Of a DNA stretch of 37,530 bases, positions 21,543 through 29,850 are shown one piece after another. Position 1 is the stretch's first letter. Each line of letters opens with the position of its first letter. The translations under genes and the position numbers were made by a program. This DNA is from a virus, in IMG/VR virus record IMGVR_UViG_3300044631_001340, positions 1 to 37,530 of that record, one strand, 5' to 3'. Under the pieces are notes generated by a model, which saw only the letters and a program-made list of their open reading frames with translations, had not been told where the DNA came from and ran no database searches.

Positions 21543-22575
21543 TGGTGAGATCCTCGAATCGAACGCGGCGGTTGCCGCCGGCCGGCGTGCCGCCGCGATA
21601 AACCGGGTTCACGATGACGCCGGCGGGGTCGAGGCCACGGGCCCGTGCGAGCTCCGTGTACTGACCGGCGGTCGACATCAGCTTGGCTTCTGCCGCACGC
21701 TGATAGAGCTGCGCCAGCCCGTTGATCTGCTGGATCGCGGCATCGTTCAACGGCTCGCCGCGCAGGATGTTGTTGATCAGGTTCTGCGCGCGCCCCTCCA
21801 ACCCCTGCGCCTTGATCACGCGGTCGAATTCGCCCTCGCGGACCACCGAGCCGGGGTCGAGGAACTTGTTCAGCAGGATCACGAGCGACTGCTGCGTGAT
21901 CGCATCCGGCCTCGAGCCGGGCGGTGTCGCCGAGACGATCTCGGTGATCTTGCGCGTCGCGCCAAGCTCAGACTGCAGATCCTTCGTGGCGTTGTCGAAG
22001 TCGTTGCGCAGCTTGTCCTCGGCGCGCCAGGTGCGCGCGTCGTCGGCGCTGTTGCTGCCGCGCGCGCCGGCCAGTGCCATGCGCAGGACCGAGTTGTCTT
22101 CGCGCGCCTGGCGCTTGTCGTCGAGGCCCATCTCGAACTGCCCGAGCTGCATCAGTCGAGCTGCTTCGCGCTCGCGGCTCGCAGACGGGTCTTTCAGCAC
22201 CTGACCGTCGGGGGTAATCGTCGAACTGCCAACCTTCATCGGCTCACGCGCGGCCATCGCGCGCTTCAGGTACTGCCCCTGCACGCCCTCAAAGCGCGGG
22301 CCGGCGTACTGCGCGGCGAGCGCATTCAGCATTGACGCACCGCCCTCGTCCGCCCTCGAGCGAGCGTAGGCCTGAGCCTGGGAGAAATCGTCCTCCTGCC
22401 CGTACAGGTCAAGCGCTTTGCGGATGTTGTCCTCGCCAGGCTGCACCGTGTTCGTGATCGTGCCGCCAGCGCTTTTCTGTCGCGCGCGCGGCAAGAGCGA
22501 TCGCCGCTTGCGCTCGATCTCTTCCGGCGTCTCAACGATCGCGCCGGCCGCCAGCATTTCTTCGTAGAAGCCCAT
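21532..22575 (-). CDS. Internal virion protein
   Basis: A 347-residue helical protein (MGFYEEMLAAGAIVETPEEI...). The part QSLVILLNKFLDPGSVVREG (about residues 229-248), followed by EFDRVIKAQG, is a pattern seen in phage structural and ejection proteins. It belongs to the block 25261-19590 and probably takes part in DNA ejection. GGAGG lies four bases before the ATG at 22575. Confidence 0.65.
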   Translation of the reverse strand: MGFYEEMLAAGAIVETPEEIERKRRSLLPRARQKSAGGTITNTVQPGEDNIRKALDLYGQEDDFSQAQAYARSRADEGGASMLNALAAQYAGPRFEGVQGQYLKRAMAAREPMKVGSSTITPDGQVLKDPSASREREAARLMQLGQFEMGLDDKRQAREDNSVLRMALAGARGSNSADDARTWRAEDKLRNDFDNATKDLQSELGATRKITEIVSATPPGSRPDAITQQSLVILLNKFLDPGSVVREGEFDRVIKAQGLEGRAQNLINNILRGEPLNDAAIQQINGLAQLYQRAAEAKLMSTAGQYTELARARGLDPAGVIVNPVYRGGTPAGGNRRVRFEDLTNAR

Positions 22576-22586
22576 GATCCCTCCGG

Positions 22587-22943
22587 TCAGTACATGGTCT
22601 CTTCGTCGTCGTAGGGGCGCTTGCCGCCCTGCATCGGAGTCACCGGCCGCGTACGCGAAGCACGCAGCATCTCGAGAGCCGTCTTCTGCCGCGCGTTGAA
22701 GTCCTTCATGCCGGCGTCGACCTTGCCCTGCCCCTTGCGGGCCATGTAGGCCTGACCGAGCTGAGCCGCGCCCTGGGCGAGCGACGGCCCGACATAGACA
22801 CGCCCCGCCATCTGACCCTGCATCGGCTGCATCGACTGCTGCCGCAGCGCATCGATCATTGCCTGCTTGCGCGCAAGCTCCTCTTCCTCTGGGCGCATCG
22901 CGCCCATCTGCAAGAGGTAGTCGAACATTTGCGATTCATCCAT
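22587..22943 (-). CDS. Small Gln/Met-rich virion protein
   Basis: A 118-residue protein with an acidic N-terminal helix (MDESQMFDYLLQMGAMRPEE), a Met/Gln-rich middle (RQQSMQPMQGQMAGRVYVGP) and a basic C-terminus. Its place directly after the 769-residue repeat protein, with an 8-base gap and a GAGGT site, suggests a partner or adaptor in the ejection apparatus. No family was recognised. Confidence 0.6.
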   Translation of the reverse strand: MDESQMFDYLLQMGAMRPEEEELARKQAMIDALRQQSMQPMQGQMAGRVYVGPSLAQGAAQLGQAYMARKGQGKVDAGMKDFNARQKTALEMLRASRTRPVTPMQGGKRPYDDEETMY

Positions 22944-22951
22944 ACATCACC

Positions 22952-25261
22952 TCAGAGCGCAGCATAGTTGACGGTCAGGTACCCGCTGGCGTGCCGCTTG
23001 ACGAGCTCGGGGCGCACCGCCGCAAGCTCCTGCGCTATCACACCGCGCTGACGGTAGCCCGCCATGTCGAAGTCGTAGATGCCGACGCCCGTGGCGTGCG
23101 TGCCGACGCGCTTGATCCGGCGCTTGAGGCGGCGGTCGGAGAACGCGAACGGGTTGCCGAGCGCCGCGCTGCCCAGATTGAACAGCCCGCCCATCGTGTT
23201 GCCGAACGACGCGTTGCGCGCGTTCTGAGCGTCGAGCGCTGCCTGGTACTGCATGTTGGCAGCGTTGAGCAGCTGCGGCGTCTCTGCGACCCCAGCGCGC
23301 TGGAACTGCGGCATCTGCGGCATTCCGACCTGCTGACCCGTGATCAGTGCGTTCATTTCGTTCAGCGGCTGCGAGCGTGCCATCTGCTGCTCTGCGATCG
23401 CCTGCTGACGCAGCCGGTTCTGCTGGTCGGCAAACTGCTGCTGCATGTTCCACTGCTGGCTCAGGGCGGCGTTGTCGGCCTGCTGCCTGGCGATGTCGAG
23501 CGCCGACGCCTGCCCCAGCGACTGATTGCGGAACTGCTGCGCCGCCAAGTCCTGTTGGAATGCCTGCCCCGCGCTGCGGTTGAACAGATCCTGCATCGAC
23601 ATGTTCTGGTTGAACAGCTGGTTCTGAGCCTGATTACCAAACTGGCTGGCCGCGAGGTTCTGATTGAACGCCTGATTGGCCGACTGGTTGGCAAACTGGC
23701 CCTGCTGCAATCCCTGCTGGAACCGCTGGTTCGCAGCCTCGTTGGCAAATCGCCCCGCGTCGAGCGACTGATTGAAAGCCTGCCCGACGGCGCGGTTGGC
23801 AAACTCGTTGCCAGCGAGGTTCTGCTGGAAGTCTTGCCCGCGAGCGGCATTCGCTGCCTGTCGCGCCCCCATGTCCTGCTGGAATGCTTGCCCGACGGCG
23901 CGGTTGGCGAACTCGTTGCCGGCAAGGTTCTGCTGGAACTCCTGTCCGCGGGCGGCATTTGCTGCCTGTCGCGTCGTCGTGTCCTGGTCGAAAATCTGCC
24001 GCTGCGCCTGATTGCCGAACTGCCCGGCCTGCAGGTTTTGACCGAACTGCTGGCCGACAGCTTGGTTGGCAGCTTGACGAGCGCCCAAGTCTTGGCTGAA
24101 AGCCTGCTGCGTCGCCTGGTTGGCGAACTGCCCGCGAGCGAGGTTCTGCTGGAATGCCTGGTTCGCGGCCGCGTTGGCGAAGTTGCCCGAGCCGACATCC
24201 TCGTTGAATGCCTGCTGCCGCGAGCCCATCTGCATCCCGTACAGCCGCTGAGCTTCGTTGCCGGCGATGTCGAGCGCGTTGTAGCGCTCGGAGGACTGCC
24301 GGCCGGCGAGGTCGTCCAGCGCGCGCTTGTACGCCTCGCTGCCGCGCTCGAACCCCTGATTGGCGAGCTGCGTCTCGAGGTTGGCCTGCTGCATCTGATG
24401 GACGGGCATCATGCGACCGACAAGATCGGTCGCGACAGAGTCGCGGAACGACGAGTCGAACCCAGGCAACGCGGGGTTGTCGCCCGTGTTCAGCCCGCGC
24501 TGCACCGCCTCGCCCTGCATCCCGCGCACGAGGTTGTTGCCCATCGAACGGAAGTTCGCGTTGACCTGCATCGGGTCGACGCGCGTCTGGACGTTTTGCG
24601 TGTTTGCTCTGAAGCCCGCATCGACGGGGGACGCCTGCGTGTTGAATCGCAGCGCGTTGTTCATCGACTGGAAGTTCGTGTCGACCGGCGAGCCTTGAGT
24701 GTTTGTCCGCAGCGCGCTGATCATCGGGTTGACGCCGCCCTGCAGCGCGGTCTGGTCGATCCCGCCCTGGATGCCCCCGGCGCCAGAGTCGACCGACATC
24801 TGCGGGCCGCTGAAGTTGAACCCGTTCGACAGTTGCTGCTGCGCGACGTCAGTGCTCAGGCCGGCAGAGTAGTCGGCGATGCCAGACATCACGCGGCCGG
24901 GATCGCCGGCAGAAGTCAACGCCGGCAGGTTCTCCCAGTCGAACGGCTTGGAATAGGCATCGTTGACACGACCCATAAACCCCTGCGCGAGGTTGCTGCG
25001 GTCCTGCTGCATCTTGATCTGCGAGTTGAGCGCATCCTGCAGCTGCGGCGTCAGCGTCGTGTTCTGCGTCCACTTCGTCACCTGCTGACCCGTCGCCGGG
25101 TCGGTGCCGACTTCCGTCGACCAGCTTTCGCTGCCGAACGGCGTGTTGATCGTCGGGCGGTTGGCGAAGTTCTGAATGTTCAGGTTTTCTTTCGACGCCT
25201 GCGCCTGCGCCATTGCAGCGCCAGTGTAGTCCGGCGGCGGCGGTGCCTTGCCCTTGCTCAT
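22952..25261 (-). CDS. Virion protein with 18-residue repeats and C-terminal S74 chaperone
   Basis: A 769-residue protein. Residues 1-345 are mixed, with a short duplicated motif ALR-x-NTQ(G/A)SPVD at 183 and 203. Residues 351-584 hold 13 repeats of exactly 18 residues, each with Phe at the second place (352, 370, 388 and so on to 568), pattern AFxQ(N/D)LxxxxFxNxAxxQ. After a Gln/Met-rich linker the C-terminus has an S74 intramolecular-chaperone-like domain from S708-D-R-R-L-K713 to the end (RGVIAQELAAVRPELV, LTVNYAAL). In known S74 domains the Ser/Lys pair performs self-cleavage before Ser; here that would release a 62-residue tail. It is likely an internal or ejection protein. The start overlaps the GNAT gene stop (ATGA). 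Confidence 0.85.
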   Translation of the reverse strand: MSKGKAPPPPDYTGAAMAQAQASKENLNIQNFANRPTINTPFGSESWSTEVGTDPATGQQVTKWTQNTTLTPQLQDALNSQIKMQQDRSNLAQGFMGRVNDAYSKPFDWENLPALTSAGDPGRVMSGIADYSAGLSTDVAQQQLSNGFNFSGPQMSVDSGAGGIQGGIDQTALQGGVNPMISALRTNTQGSPVDTNFQSMNNALRFNTQASPVDAGFRANTQNVQTRVDPMQVNANFRSMGNNLVRGMQGEAVQRGLNTGDNPALPGFDSSFRDSVATDLVGRMMPVHQMQQANLETQLANQGFERGSEAYKRALDDLAGRQSSERYNALDIAGNEAQRLYGMQMGSRQQAFNEDVGSGNFANAAANQAFQQNLARGQFANQATQQAFSQDLGARQAANQAVGQQFGQNLQAGQFGNQAQRQIFDQDTTTRQAANAARGQEFQQNLAGNEFANRAVGQAFQQDMGARQAANAARGQDFQQNLAGNEFANRAVGQAFNQSLDAGRFANEAANQRFQQGLQQGQFANQSANQAFNQNLAASQFGNQAQNQLFNQNMSMQDLFNRSAGQAFQQDLAAQQFRNQSLGQASALDIARQQADNAALSQQWNMQQQFADQQNRLRQQAIAEQQMARSQPLNEMNALITGQQVGMPQMPQFQRAGVAETPQLLNAANMQYQAALDAQNARNASFGNTMGGLFNLGSAALGNPFAFSDRRLKRRIKRVGTHATGVGIYDFDMAGYRQRGVIAQELAAVRPELVKRHASGYLTVNYAAL
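23510..24211 (-). repeat. 54-bp tandem repeats (13 copies) in the virion gene
   Basis: This stretch encodes residues 351-584 of the 769-residue protein as 13 units of 18 codons in strict register. Two double-units (residues 441-476 and 477-494) are nearly identical, consistent with a recent duplication, while the others have diverged. Confidence 0.88.
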
Positions 25262-25668
25262 TGCAACGTCTCCTTCAGGAACCGGCAGTCTTCGCGCCGC
25301 AGTTCAAGCAGCACACAGTCGACGGTCTCCGCAATTTCCTTGAATCCGATCTTCTTGTTGAACCGAATCGCTCGATCGAGGTCGCGCGGCGTCAGTCCGT
25401 AGATGGCGCGCACGCCGACGGTGTCGAACGGGTACGACATCACCGCGCGCAGGAACTGCTTGCTCAGCGAGTGCGCAGAATCGAGCACGACGTGAATGAA
25501 GCACGCCGCAGGCGTCCAACCGTTGAACGCCACCGCGGCGGCAATGGTGCCGTCCTCGCGGAGCGCGGCAATCGTGCGCAGGTCGCTCGACCACGGGATC
25601 TGGGTCTGCTTCGACATCCACTCCCAGATCACTGGCGGCTCACCTGCGATGTCCGTCACGAGTTGCAC
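25258..25668 (-). CDS. GNAT-like acetyltransferase fold protein (gp13-like)
   Basis: A 136-residue protein resembling the GNAT-like proteins found in the internal-virion region of many podoviruses. RTIAALREDGTIAAAVAFNG, CFIHVVLDSAHSLSKQFLRA and LDRAIRFNKKIGFKEIAETV follow the GNAT strand-helix order; the usual acetyl-CoA loop (RxxGxG/A) is not clear, so activity is uncertain. The start is taken as GTG at 25668, seven bases after GAGGT, overlapping the upstream end closely; a longer frame upstream reads as a shadow. Its stop overlaps the next gene (ATGA). Confidence 0.7.
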   Translation of the reverse strand: MQLVTDIAGEPPVIWEWMSKQTQIPWSSDLRTIAALREDGTIAAAVAFNGWTPAACFIHVVLDSAHSLSKQFLRAVMSYPFDTVGVRAIYGLTPRDLDRAIRFNKKIGFKEIAETVDCVLLELRREDCRFLKETLQ

Positions 25669-25670
25669 CG

Positions 25671-26246
25671 TCAGAACCTCATCAGGTCGTAGTCGGGCAT
25701 GTACTGCAGCATCTCGAGCATCGCCGGGTCGATCATGGCCTGCGGCGGCTGCACCGGCGCGGACTCGGGTTGCGACTCCTCCTGCTGCGGCACTTGCTGC
25801 TGCATCATCTCGGACATCCACCAATCCGGCATGATCGGCTGAGAGTCAGGCTCGACCTGATTCATTTCCTGCACGCTTTGCTGCTGCACATCTGGCGTCC
25901 GAAAATCGTTCGGGTTCTGGTTCCAGTTTTGGTTCCAGTTCCAGTTCTGGTTCCAGTTGTTCCACCAGTCGTCAGGCGGCATCGGCGGCGTGTCATCCGG
26001 CGGCGTGACAGGCGGTTCCTCGGGCGGCGTCACCGGCGGAGTTACCGGCGGCGTGACGGGAGGCGGCGTCACCGGAGTTTCCTCGGGCGGCGGCGTGACG
26101 GGAATCGGCGTCGCCGACGTTGCCGTGCGCATCCACGGGAAGTTCAAAGCCTGCGGAGCGCTTGGCATCGTCACGCTCCCGCGCGTGTTTGCGCGCAGCG
26201 CAGCGATCAGCGAGTTGCCCGGCGGCTGCTGCATCATCGGTTCCAT
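25671..26246 (-). CDS. Pro/Thr- and Trp/Asn-rich low-complexity virion protein
   Basis: A 191-residue protein. Residues about 48-85 are repeated VTPP/PVTPP(E) units, followed by a Trp/Asn/Gln segment (DWWNNWNQNWNWNQNWNQN) and a Gln-rich acidic C-terminus. The N-terminus has IAALRANTRGS, similar to ALRTNTQGS in the neighbouring 769-residue protein. ATG at 26246 shares a base with the upstream stop (TGATG); a GTG at 26249 is the longer option. Probably structural and disordered. No family was recognised. Confidence 0.65.
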   Translation of the reverse strand: MEPMMQQPPGNSLIAALRANTRGSVTMPSAPQALNFPWMRTATSATPIPVTPPPEETPVTPPPVTPPVTPPVTPPEEPPVTPPDDTPPMPPDDWWNNWNQNWNWNQNWNQNPNDFRTPDVQQQSVQEMNQVEPDSQPIMPDWWMSEMMQQQVPQQEESQPESAPVQPPQAMIDPAMLEMLQYMPDYDLMRF

Positions 26247-27835
26247 CACATCACCCCGCCCATTTCACTCAAAACGTGGAACGACGCGAACGTCGTGGTG
26301 CCGCCCAAGCCACGGACGCGCATCCGCAGCGACCCGTAATAACCGAGCCCGATCACGCCGAGCCACGTCTCGAACGTGTTGCTCGAGTAGCCCCAGCGCG
26401 CAAGGTTCCAGATCCCCTCGTCCCATTCGTCGCGCGCTTCGGCCGTGAACGACGGCGCGCCGGCAACCCCGCCGAAGCTGTACTGCGTGTTGAGCCGCAC
26501 CTTCAGCGACGGCGGCTGACGCGCGATGAACACCGGCCGAACCATCGTGAACCGCTTGAGCTGGCCCGGCGTGCCGAAGGCGTTGAAGCAGGTCTGCACC
26601 TCGCCATCCACCGCGAAGCCGCCGCTGCCATCGACCGCGACGCCGTCCAGCTCGCCCAAAAACCCCTTGGCAACGCGGCGGTCATCCGTCGCGAAGTACA
26701 GCTGCCCGTTGAGCATCGCGGTCGCGACCATCGGAATGCCCGTCAGCGTGCACCAGGCGCCCGTGTTGATGTTCATCGCGAACTGCTGGTAGGTGCCATC
26801 GAGCAGCGGGAGCTTGATGACGAGCACGTCGCTGTTGGGGACGAGGTAAACGTCCCAGGCGACCGCGGTGCGCAGCTCGCTCACGATCGGCGCCAGCACC
26901 GTCTGGATCTTCTGGGCGGGGCCGGGCTGGATCTCGCTGAACTGCCCGTTGACGAGTCGAGACATCGGCACGATGCCGAGCTCGGACAGGATCATCACGT
27001 CGCCGCCGAAGTTAGTGAAGAACCGGCCGTTGAGCGGCACCGGACCGACGTACCAGACGCCGCGCAGCGCGAACGTCGAGGCGTTCGAGGGGTCGGTGCC
27101 CTGCCAGACGCTGACGTCGCCCTGACTGCCGACCGCGACCAGGTAGTCGTCGATGCCGGTGCCGGCGTCGAGCGTCCAGTTGATCACGGCGCGCATCGAG
27201 CCACCGTTGCGCATCGTCGCTCCCATCGGGAACTCGGACGCGGTGCCGGTGATTGCGTTGACCGTCGTCAGGTAGTACACGCTCGAGCTGTTCTGCACCG
27301 TGAAGAACACGCGGTTCTTCCAGACCGCCACCGAGGTCGGATTGGCGGGCAGGCCGGTGACCGTCTGCTGTGTCCAGCTCGTGCCGTTGTACGTCCAGTA
27401 ACCCGCGCCGGGGCTCACGGCCAGCAGGAAGTTTCCTGACGTCGTGGAGAACTGCGCGGTGCTCCACAGGTTCGCGGTGCTTCCCGTCGTCGACTGCGAC
27501 ACCGCCGGCGTGGCGGTCGTCACGTCGTAAATGTTGCCGGCCGCGGCGGCGAAGACCTTGCTGCTTGCCGGGTTCGGCGCGTTGTAGCTGAAGACTGAGC
27601 CGATATCGTTCGCGAGCGCGCTGCTGGTGTGGTATTGCCAGCCCTTGCGCAGCTCGGCGCCCGTCTGTTTCGGGATGAAGTTGCGCATCACCAGCGCGTC
27701 CGTCACAGCCATGTTGCTGATCGGATCTCGATAGTTGAGCCCGCCCACCGGCGCGGGCGAGACGATCAGCTGCGCGCTCTGCGCGGCTGCGGACAGTCGC
27801 GGCGACTTGAACTGCTTGATCGGGATCAGCGGCAT
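26246..27835 (-). CDS. Tail tubular/nozzle protein
   Basis: A 529-residue protein, probably the tail tube (nozzle, gp12-like or P22 gp10-like). It begins RLSAAAQSAQLIVSPAPVGG, LNYRDPISNMAVTDALVMRN, a typical start of this family, and continues with repeated beta blades (GTSWTQQTVTGLPANPTSVA, VWKNRVFF). It directly follows the adaptor gene with a TGATG overlap. A normal length for such tail proteins; role inferred from order and pattern. Confidence 0.82.
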   Translation of the reverse strand: MPLIPIKQFKSPRLSAAAQSAQLIVSPAPVGGLNYRDPISNMAVTDALVMRNFIPKQTGAELRKGWQYHTSSALANDIGSVFSYNAPNPASSKVFAAAAGNIYDVTTATPAVSQSTTGSTANLWSTAQFSTTSGNFLLAVSPGAGYWTYNGTSWTQQTVTGLPANPTSVAVWKNRVFFTVQNSSSVYYLTTVNAITGTASEFPMGATMRNGGSMRAVINWTLDAGTGIDDYLVAVGSQGDVSVWQGTDPSNASTFALRGVWYVGPVPLNGRFFTNFGGDVMILSELGIVPMSRLVNGQFSEIQPGPAQKIQTVLAPIVSELRTAVAWDVYLVPNSDVLVIKLPLLDGTYQQFAMNINTGAWCTLTGIPMVATAMLNGQLYFATDDRRVAKGFLGELDGVAVDGSGGFAVDGEVQTCFNAFGTPGQLKRFTMVRPVFIARQPPSLKVRLNTQYSFGGVAGAPSFTAEARDEWDEGIWNLARWGYSSNTFETWLGVIGLGYYGSLRMRVRGLGGTTTFASFHVLSEMGGVM

Positions 27836-28584
27836 CAGCTACCGAACCCCGTGTCTGGCGTGTTGCCGAACGGCGTGATGAACGGGAATCGGAACTCCCG
27901 CGCTGCGGTCAGCACCGGCGATCCTTTCTCGTTCCCCTTGCGGTTTTCGAGGTTGACGGTGAAGTCGCGCATCGCTGCGCTCGAATCCAGCCCCTTCATC
28001 TCGAGCCACTTGGCGCGCGCCAGCAGCGTCATCAGGTGACTGTCGAGCAGGATGACGTCGCCGTTCTTGGTCGCGCGGTTCTTGTAGGTGGTCGTGACAT
28101 CCTGGTCGCGCACCCATGCGACCGACTGGTAAAAGAACGAGAGGGTCTGGGCGGCCGTGGGTGGCGACAGGATGTAGATCTGGTTGCCGCGCACCTGCCA
28201 ATAGAAGGACAGGGTCGGCAACGTCTGGCGGATGAGCAGCTGCTGCCACATCTGCGGAGAGATGGGGCCGACAGCAGGCCACTGCATCGTCGAGTTCCAC
28301 TGCGTCTGATCAGTGAACTCGTAGAAGTCCTCGGGAAGATCGAACCCGCGCTCGGATTCGCCAGGCGTGCTTGCAGACACGCTGATGGTGTGGCGCTTCG
28401 TCAGCTCCTGCCAATCGTGGAGCGACAGCATATCGACGCCGGCCAGATTGACAGCCTGCACCATCTGCTGGATGGACGGGTCTTGCGATCCCGCCGGGTC
28501 AGACGGGGTCGGGTAGCTCACCAGCGCGGCGACGTTGCGGACGATTGCCGACAGCGAACTTTCGTCGACGAGCTGGAAAGCCAC
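27835..28584 (-). CDS. Tail adaptor (head-tail connector) protein
   Basis: A 249-residue protein of the gp11/gp4-like adaptor type: N-terminal helix with VDESSLSAIVRNVAALVSYP, then DFYEFTDQTQWNSTMQWPAV and RGNQIYILSPPTAAQTLSFF, seen in podovirus tail-tubular A or adaptor proteins. It would attach the tail to the portal ring. The start is GTG at 28584 with GAGGT four bases before it. Confidence 0.78.
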   Translation of the reverse strand: MAFQLVDESSLSAIVRNVAALVSYPTPSDPAGSQDPSIQQMVQAVNLAGVDMLSLHDWQELTKRHTISVSASTPGESERGFDLPEDFYEFTDQTQWNSTMQWPAVGPISPQMWQQLLIRQTLPTLSFYWQVRGNQIYILSPPTAAQTLSFFYQSVAWVRDQDVTTTYKNRATKNGDVILLDSHLMTLLARAKWLEMKGLDSSAAMRDFTVNLENRKGNEKGSPVLTAAREFRFPFITPFGNTPDTGFGS

Positions 28585-28591
28585 CGCTACC

Positions 28592-29188
28592 TCACTTCTT
28601 CTCGGGCTTCGAGGCCATCATCTTGGTGATCGCTTCGATCTGAGCCTGCAGCTCCTCGATCTTGCTATCACGCGCCTTGAGTTCCTCGTTCATCTTCTCG
28701 AGCGGGGCGTTGCCCTTCGCGAGCTCGATGAACGCTTTTGCGGCACGCTTGTCTTCGTTGAACGAGAAGAACTTCTGCCCGACGTTGTCAGGTGCGCCCG
28801 CGAGCTGCTCCACCGTCAGAATGCCGAAGTACTTGTATTCCTCGACCTTGGTCGGGGTCATCTTCGGCAGCGACGCGAGCGGCGTACCTTCGACGGCATT
28901 GCCCTGGCCGGCCTTCCACTTCTCGTAGCGCGCAGCGAACCGCGCAGCATCGAGGTCGTTGACCTGTCGGTCGACGATGTTCAGCTTGTCGCCAGGGACC
29001 ATGATCTTGATGAAATCGCGGTCCTCGTAAATCGCGCGGCCGGCTTCGGTGCTCTTGCGCGCGTTGATGACGGGCTTGCGATAGAACTGCACGAACAGCT
29101 TGCCGTCTTCGGCAATTCGGCTCTCGTCGAGGCCGGGTGCGTTCTGCACCGCGTTCCAATCTGTGGGCATCGTGGCGGGGATGTTCAC
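28592..29188 (-). CDS. Structural protein with C-terminal coiled coil
   Basis: A 198-residue protein. The first two thirds (FVQFYRKPVINARKSTEAGR, IYEDRDFIKIMVPGDKLNIV) are mixed alpha/beta; residues about 157-190 form a coiled coil (LEKMNEELKARDSKIEELQA, then QIEAITKMM). Start chosen as GTG at 29188 because AAGGA lies seven bases before it; ATG at 29170 (MPTDWN) is the shorter option. It is encoded between a terminator and the tail adaptor. It may be a head-completion or capsid-associated protein; no family is certain. Confidence 0.65.
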   Translation of the reverse strand: MNIPATMPTDWNAVQNAPGLDESRIAEDGKLFVQFYRKPVINARKSTEAGRAIYEDRDFIKIMVPGDKLNIVDRQVNDLDAARFAARYEKWKAGQGNAVEGTPLASLPKMTPTKVEEYKYFGILTVEQLAGAPDNVGQKFFSFNEDKRAAKAFIELAKGNAPLEKMNEELKARDSKIEELQAQIEAITKMMASKPEKK

Positions 29189-29211
29189 TGGGTTTTCCTT
29201 CTGTGATTGTG

Positions 29212-29247
29212 AAAAAGGGACGGCGCAGGGGTTGCCCGCACCGTCCC
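29212..29247 (-). terminator. Intrinsic terminator after the decoration gene
   Basis: On the minus strand GGGACGG (29247-29241) pairs with CCGTCCC (29223-29217), followed by five T (29216-29212). It lies 15 bases after the stop of the decoration-like gene and before the 28592-29188 gene. Confidence 0.72.
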
Positions 29248-29261
29248 GCTCTGCTGCTGAA

Positions 29262-29768
29262 TTACAGCGTCGCGCCGACGGACGGGTAGTTGAAGATGGC
29301 GTCCGCGTTCGTGGCGGCAGCGCCGCCGGTCGCGGTGCCGAGCACCACACCAACGATCGCCTCCGAGCTAGCGGTGCCATCGTCATCAACCGCGCCAGCC
29401 GTGGCCGTGCTGTTGAGGCGAGTGCCCTTCGCAGCGCTTGCGAGCGTGCGCAGGGAGCCCTTGCCGTAGATCTGGAACCAGCCGTACTCGTTGTCCGCGA
29501 GCACAGCCTGCGCCGCACCAACGCGAGAGCCGTGGCCCGAAGCGCCCGGAGCGGTGTTGGTCGTGGTTGCCATCGCAAAGTCGAAGCCGGTGGCCTCAAC
29601 GCAGAGATAGCCAGCGCCCGTCACGGCGCCATCAGCGCGGCCGTAGACGAATTCCTGGTAGCCGTTGACCGGGTCGTCGTAGCCGCCTACCGTGCCGAGC
29701 CGGAAGGCCGGGACGCTTGAAGCAGCTACAACCGCGGTCTTGTCGATTCCGATAATCTGACCAGACAT
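29262..29768 (-). CDS. Capsid decoration-like protein
   Basis: A 168-residue Ala/Gly/Thr-rich beta protein (MSGQIIGIDKTAVVAASSVP...). QEFVYGRADGAVTGAGYLCV and EYGWFQIYGKGSL are patterns seen in small head or decoration proteins. It sits directly after the major capsid gene between two terminators, suggesting separate control of its level. AGGAGA is eight bases before the ATG at 29768. Confidence 0.7.
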   Translation of the reverse strand: MSGQIIGIDKTAVVAASSVPAFRLGTVGGYDDPVNGYQEFVYGRADGAVTGAGYLCVEATGFDFAMATTTNTAPGASGHGSRVGAAQAVLADNEYGWFQIYGKGSLRTLASAAKGTRLNSTATAGAVDDDGTASSEAIVGVVLGTATGGAAATNADAIFNYPSVGATL

Positions 29769-29782
29769 GTTCAATTTCTCCT

Positions 29783-29826
29783 AAAAAAACCTTGATGAGT
29801 CGGGGGATCACCCAAACCCATCAAGG
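29783..29826 (-). terminator. Intrinsic terminator after the major capsid gene
   Basis: CCTTGATG and CATCAAGG (29826-29819 with 29797-29790) form an 8-base stem, followed on the minus strand by seven T (29789-29783). It lies 24 bases after the capsid stop codon and just before the ribosome site of the decoration gene. Confidence 0.82.
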
Positions 29827-29850
29827 CCAGGTGACCCCCACCACGGGGTG

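Noticed and set aside
23510-24211. A CRISPR-like array
   Set aside because: The 54-bp repeats are continuous coding sequence in frame with no unique spacers.
22859-25402. An 847-codon open frame on the plus strand
   Set aside because: It is antisense to the 769-residue virion gene; its own repeats only mirror the 54-bp repeats.
26120-27439. A 439-codon plus-strand frame opposite the tail tube gene
   Set aside because: Arg/His-rich translation without domain features, fully covered by a recognised gene on the other strand.
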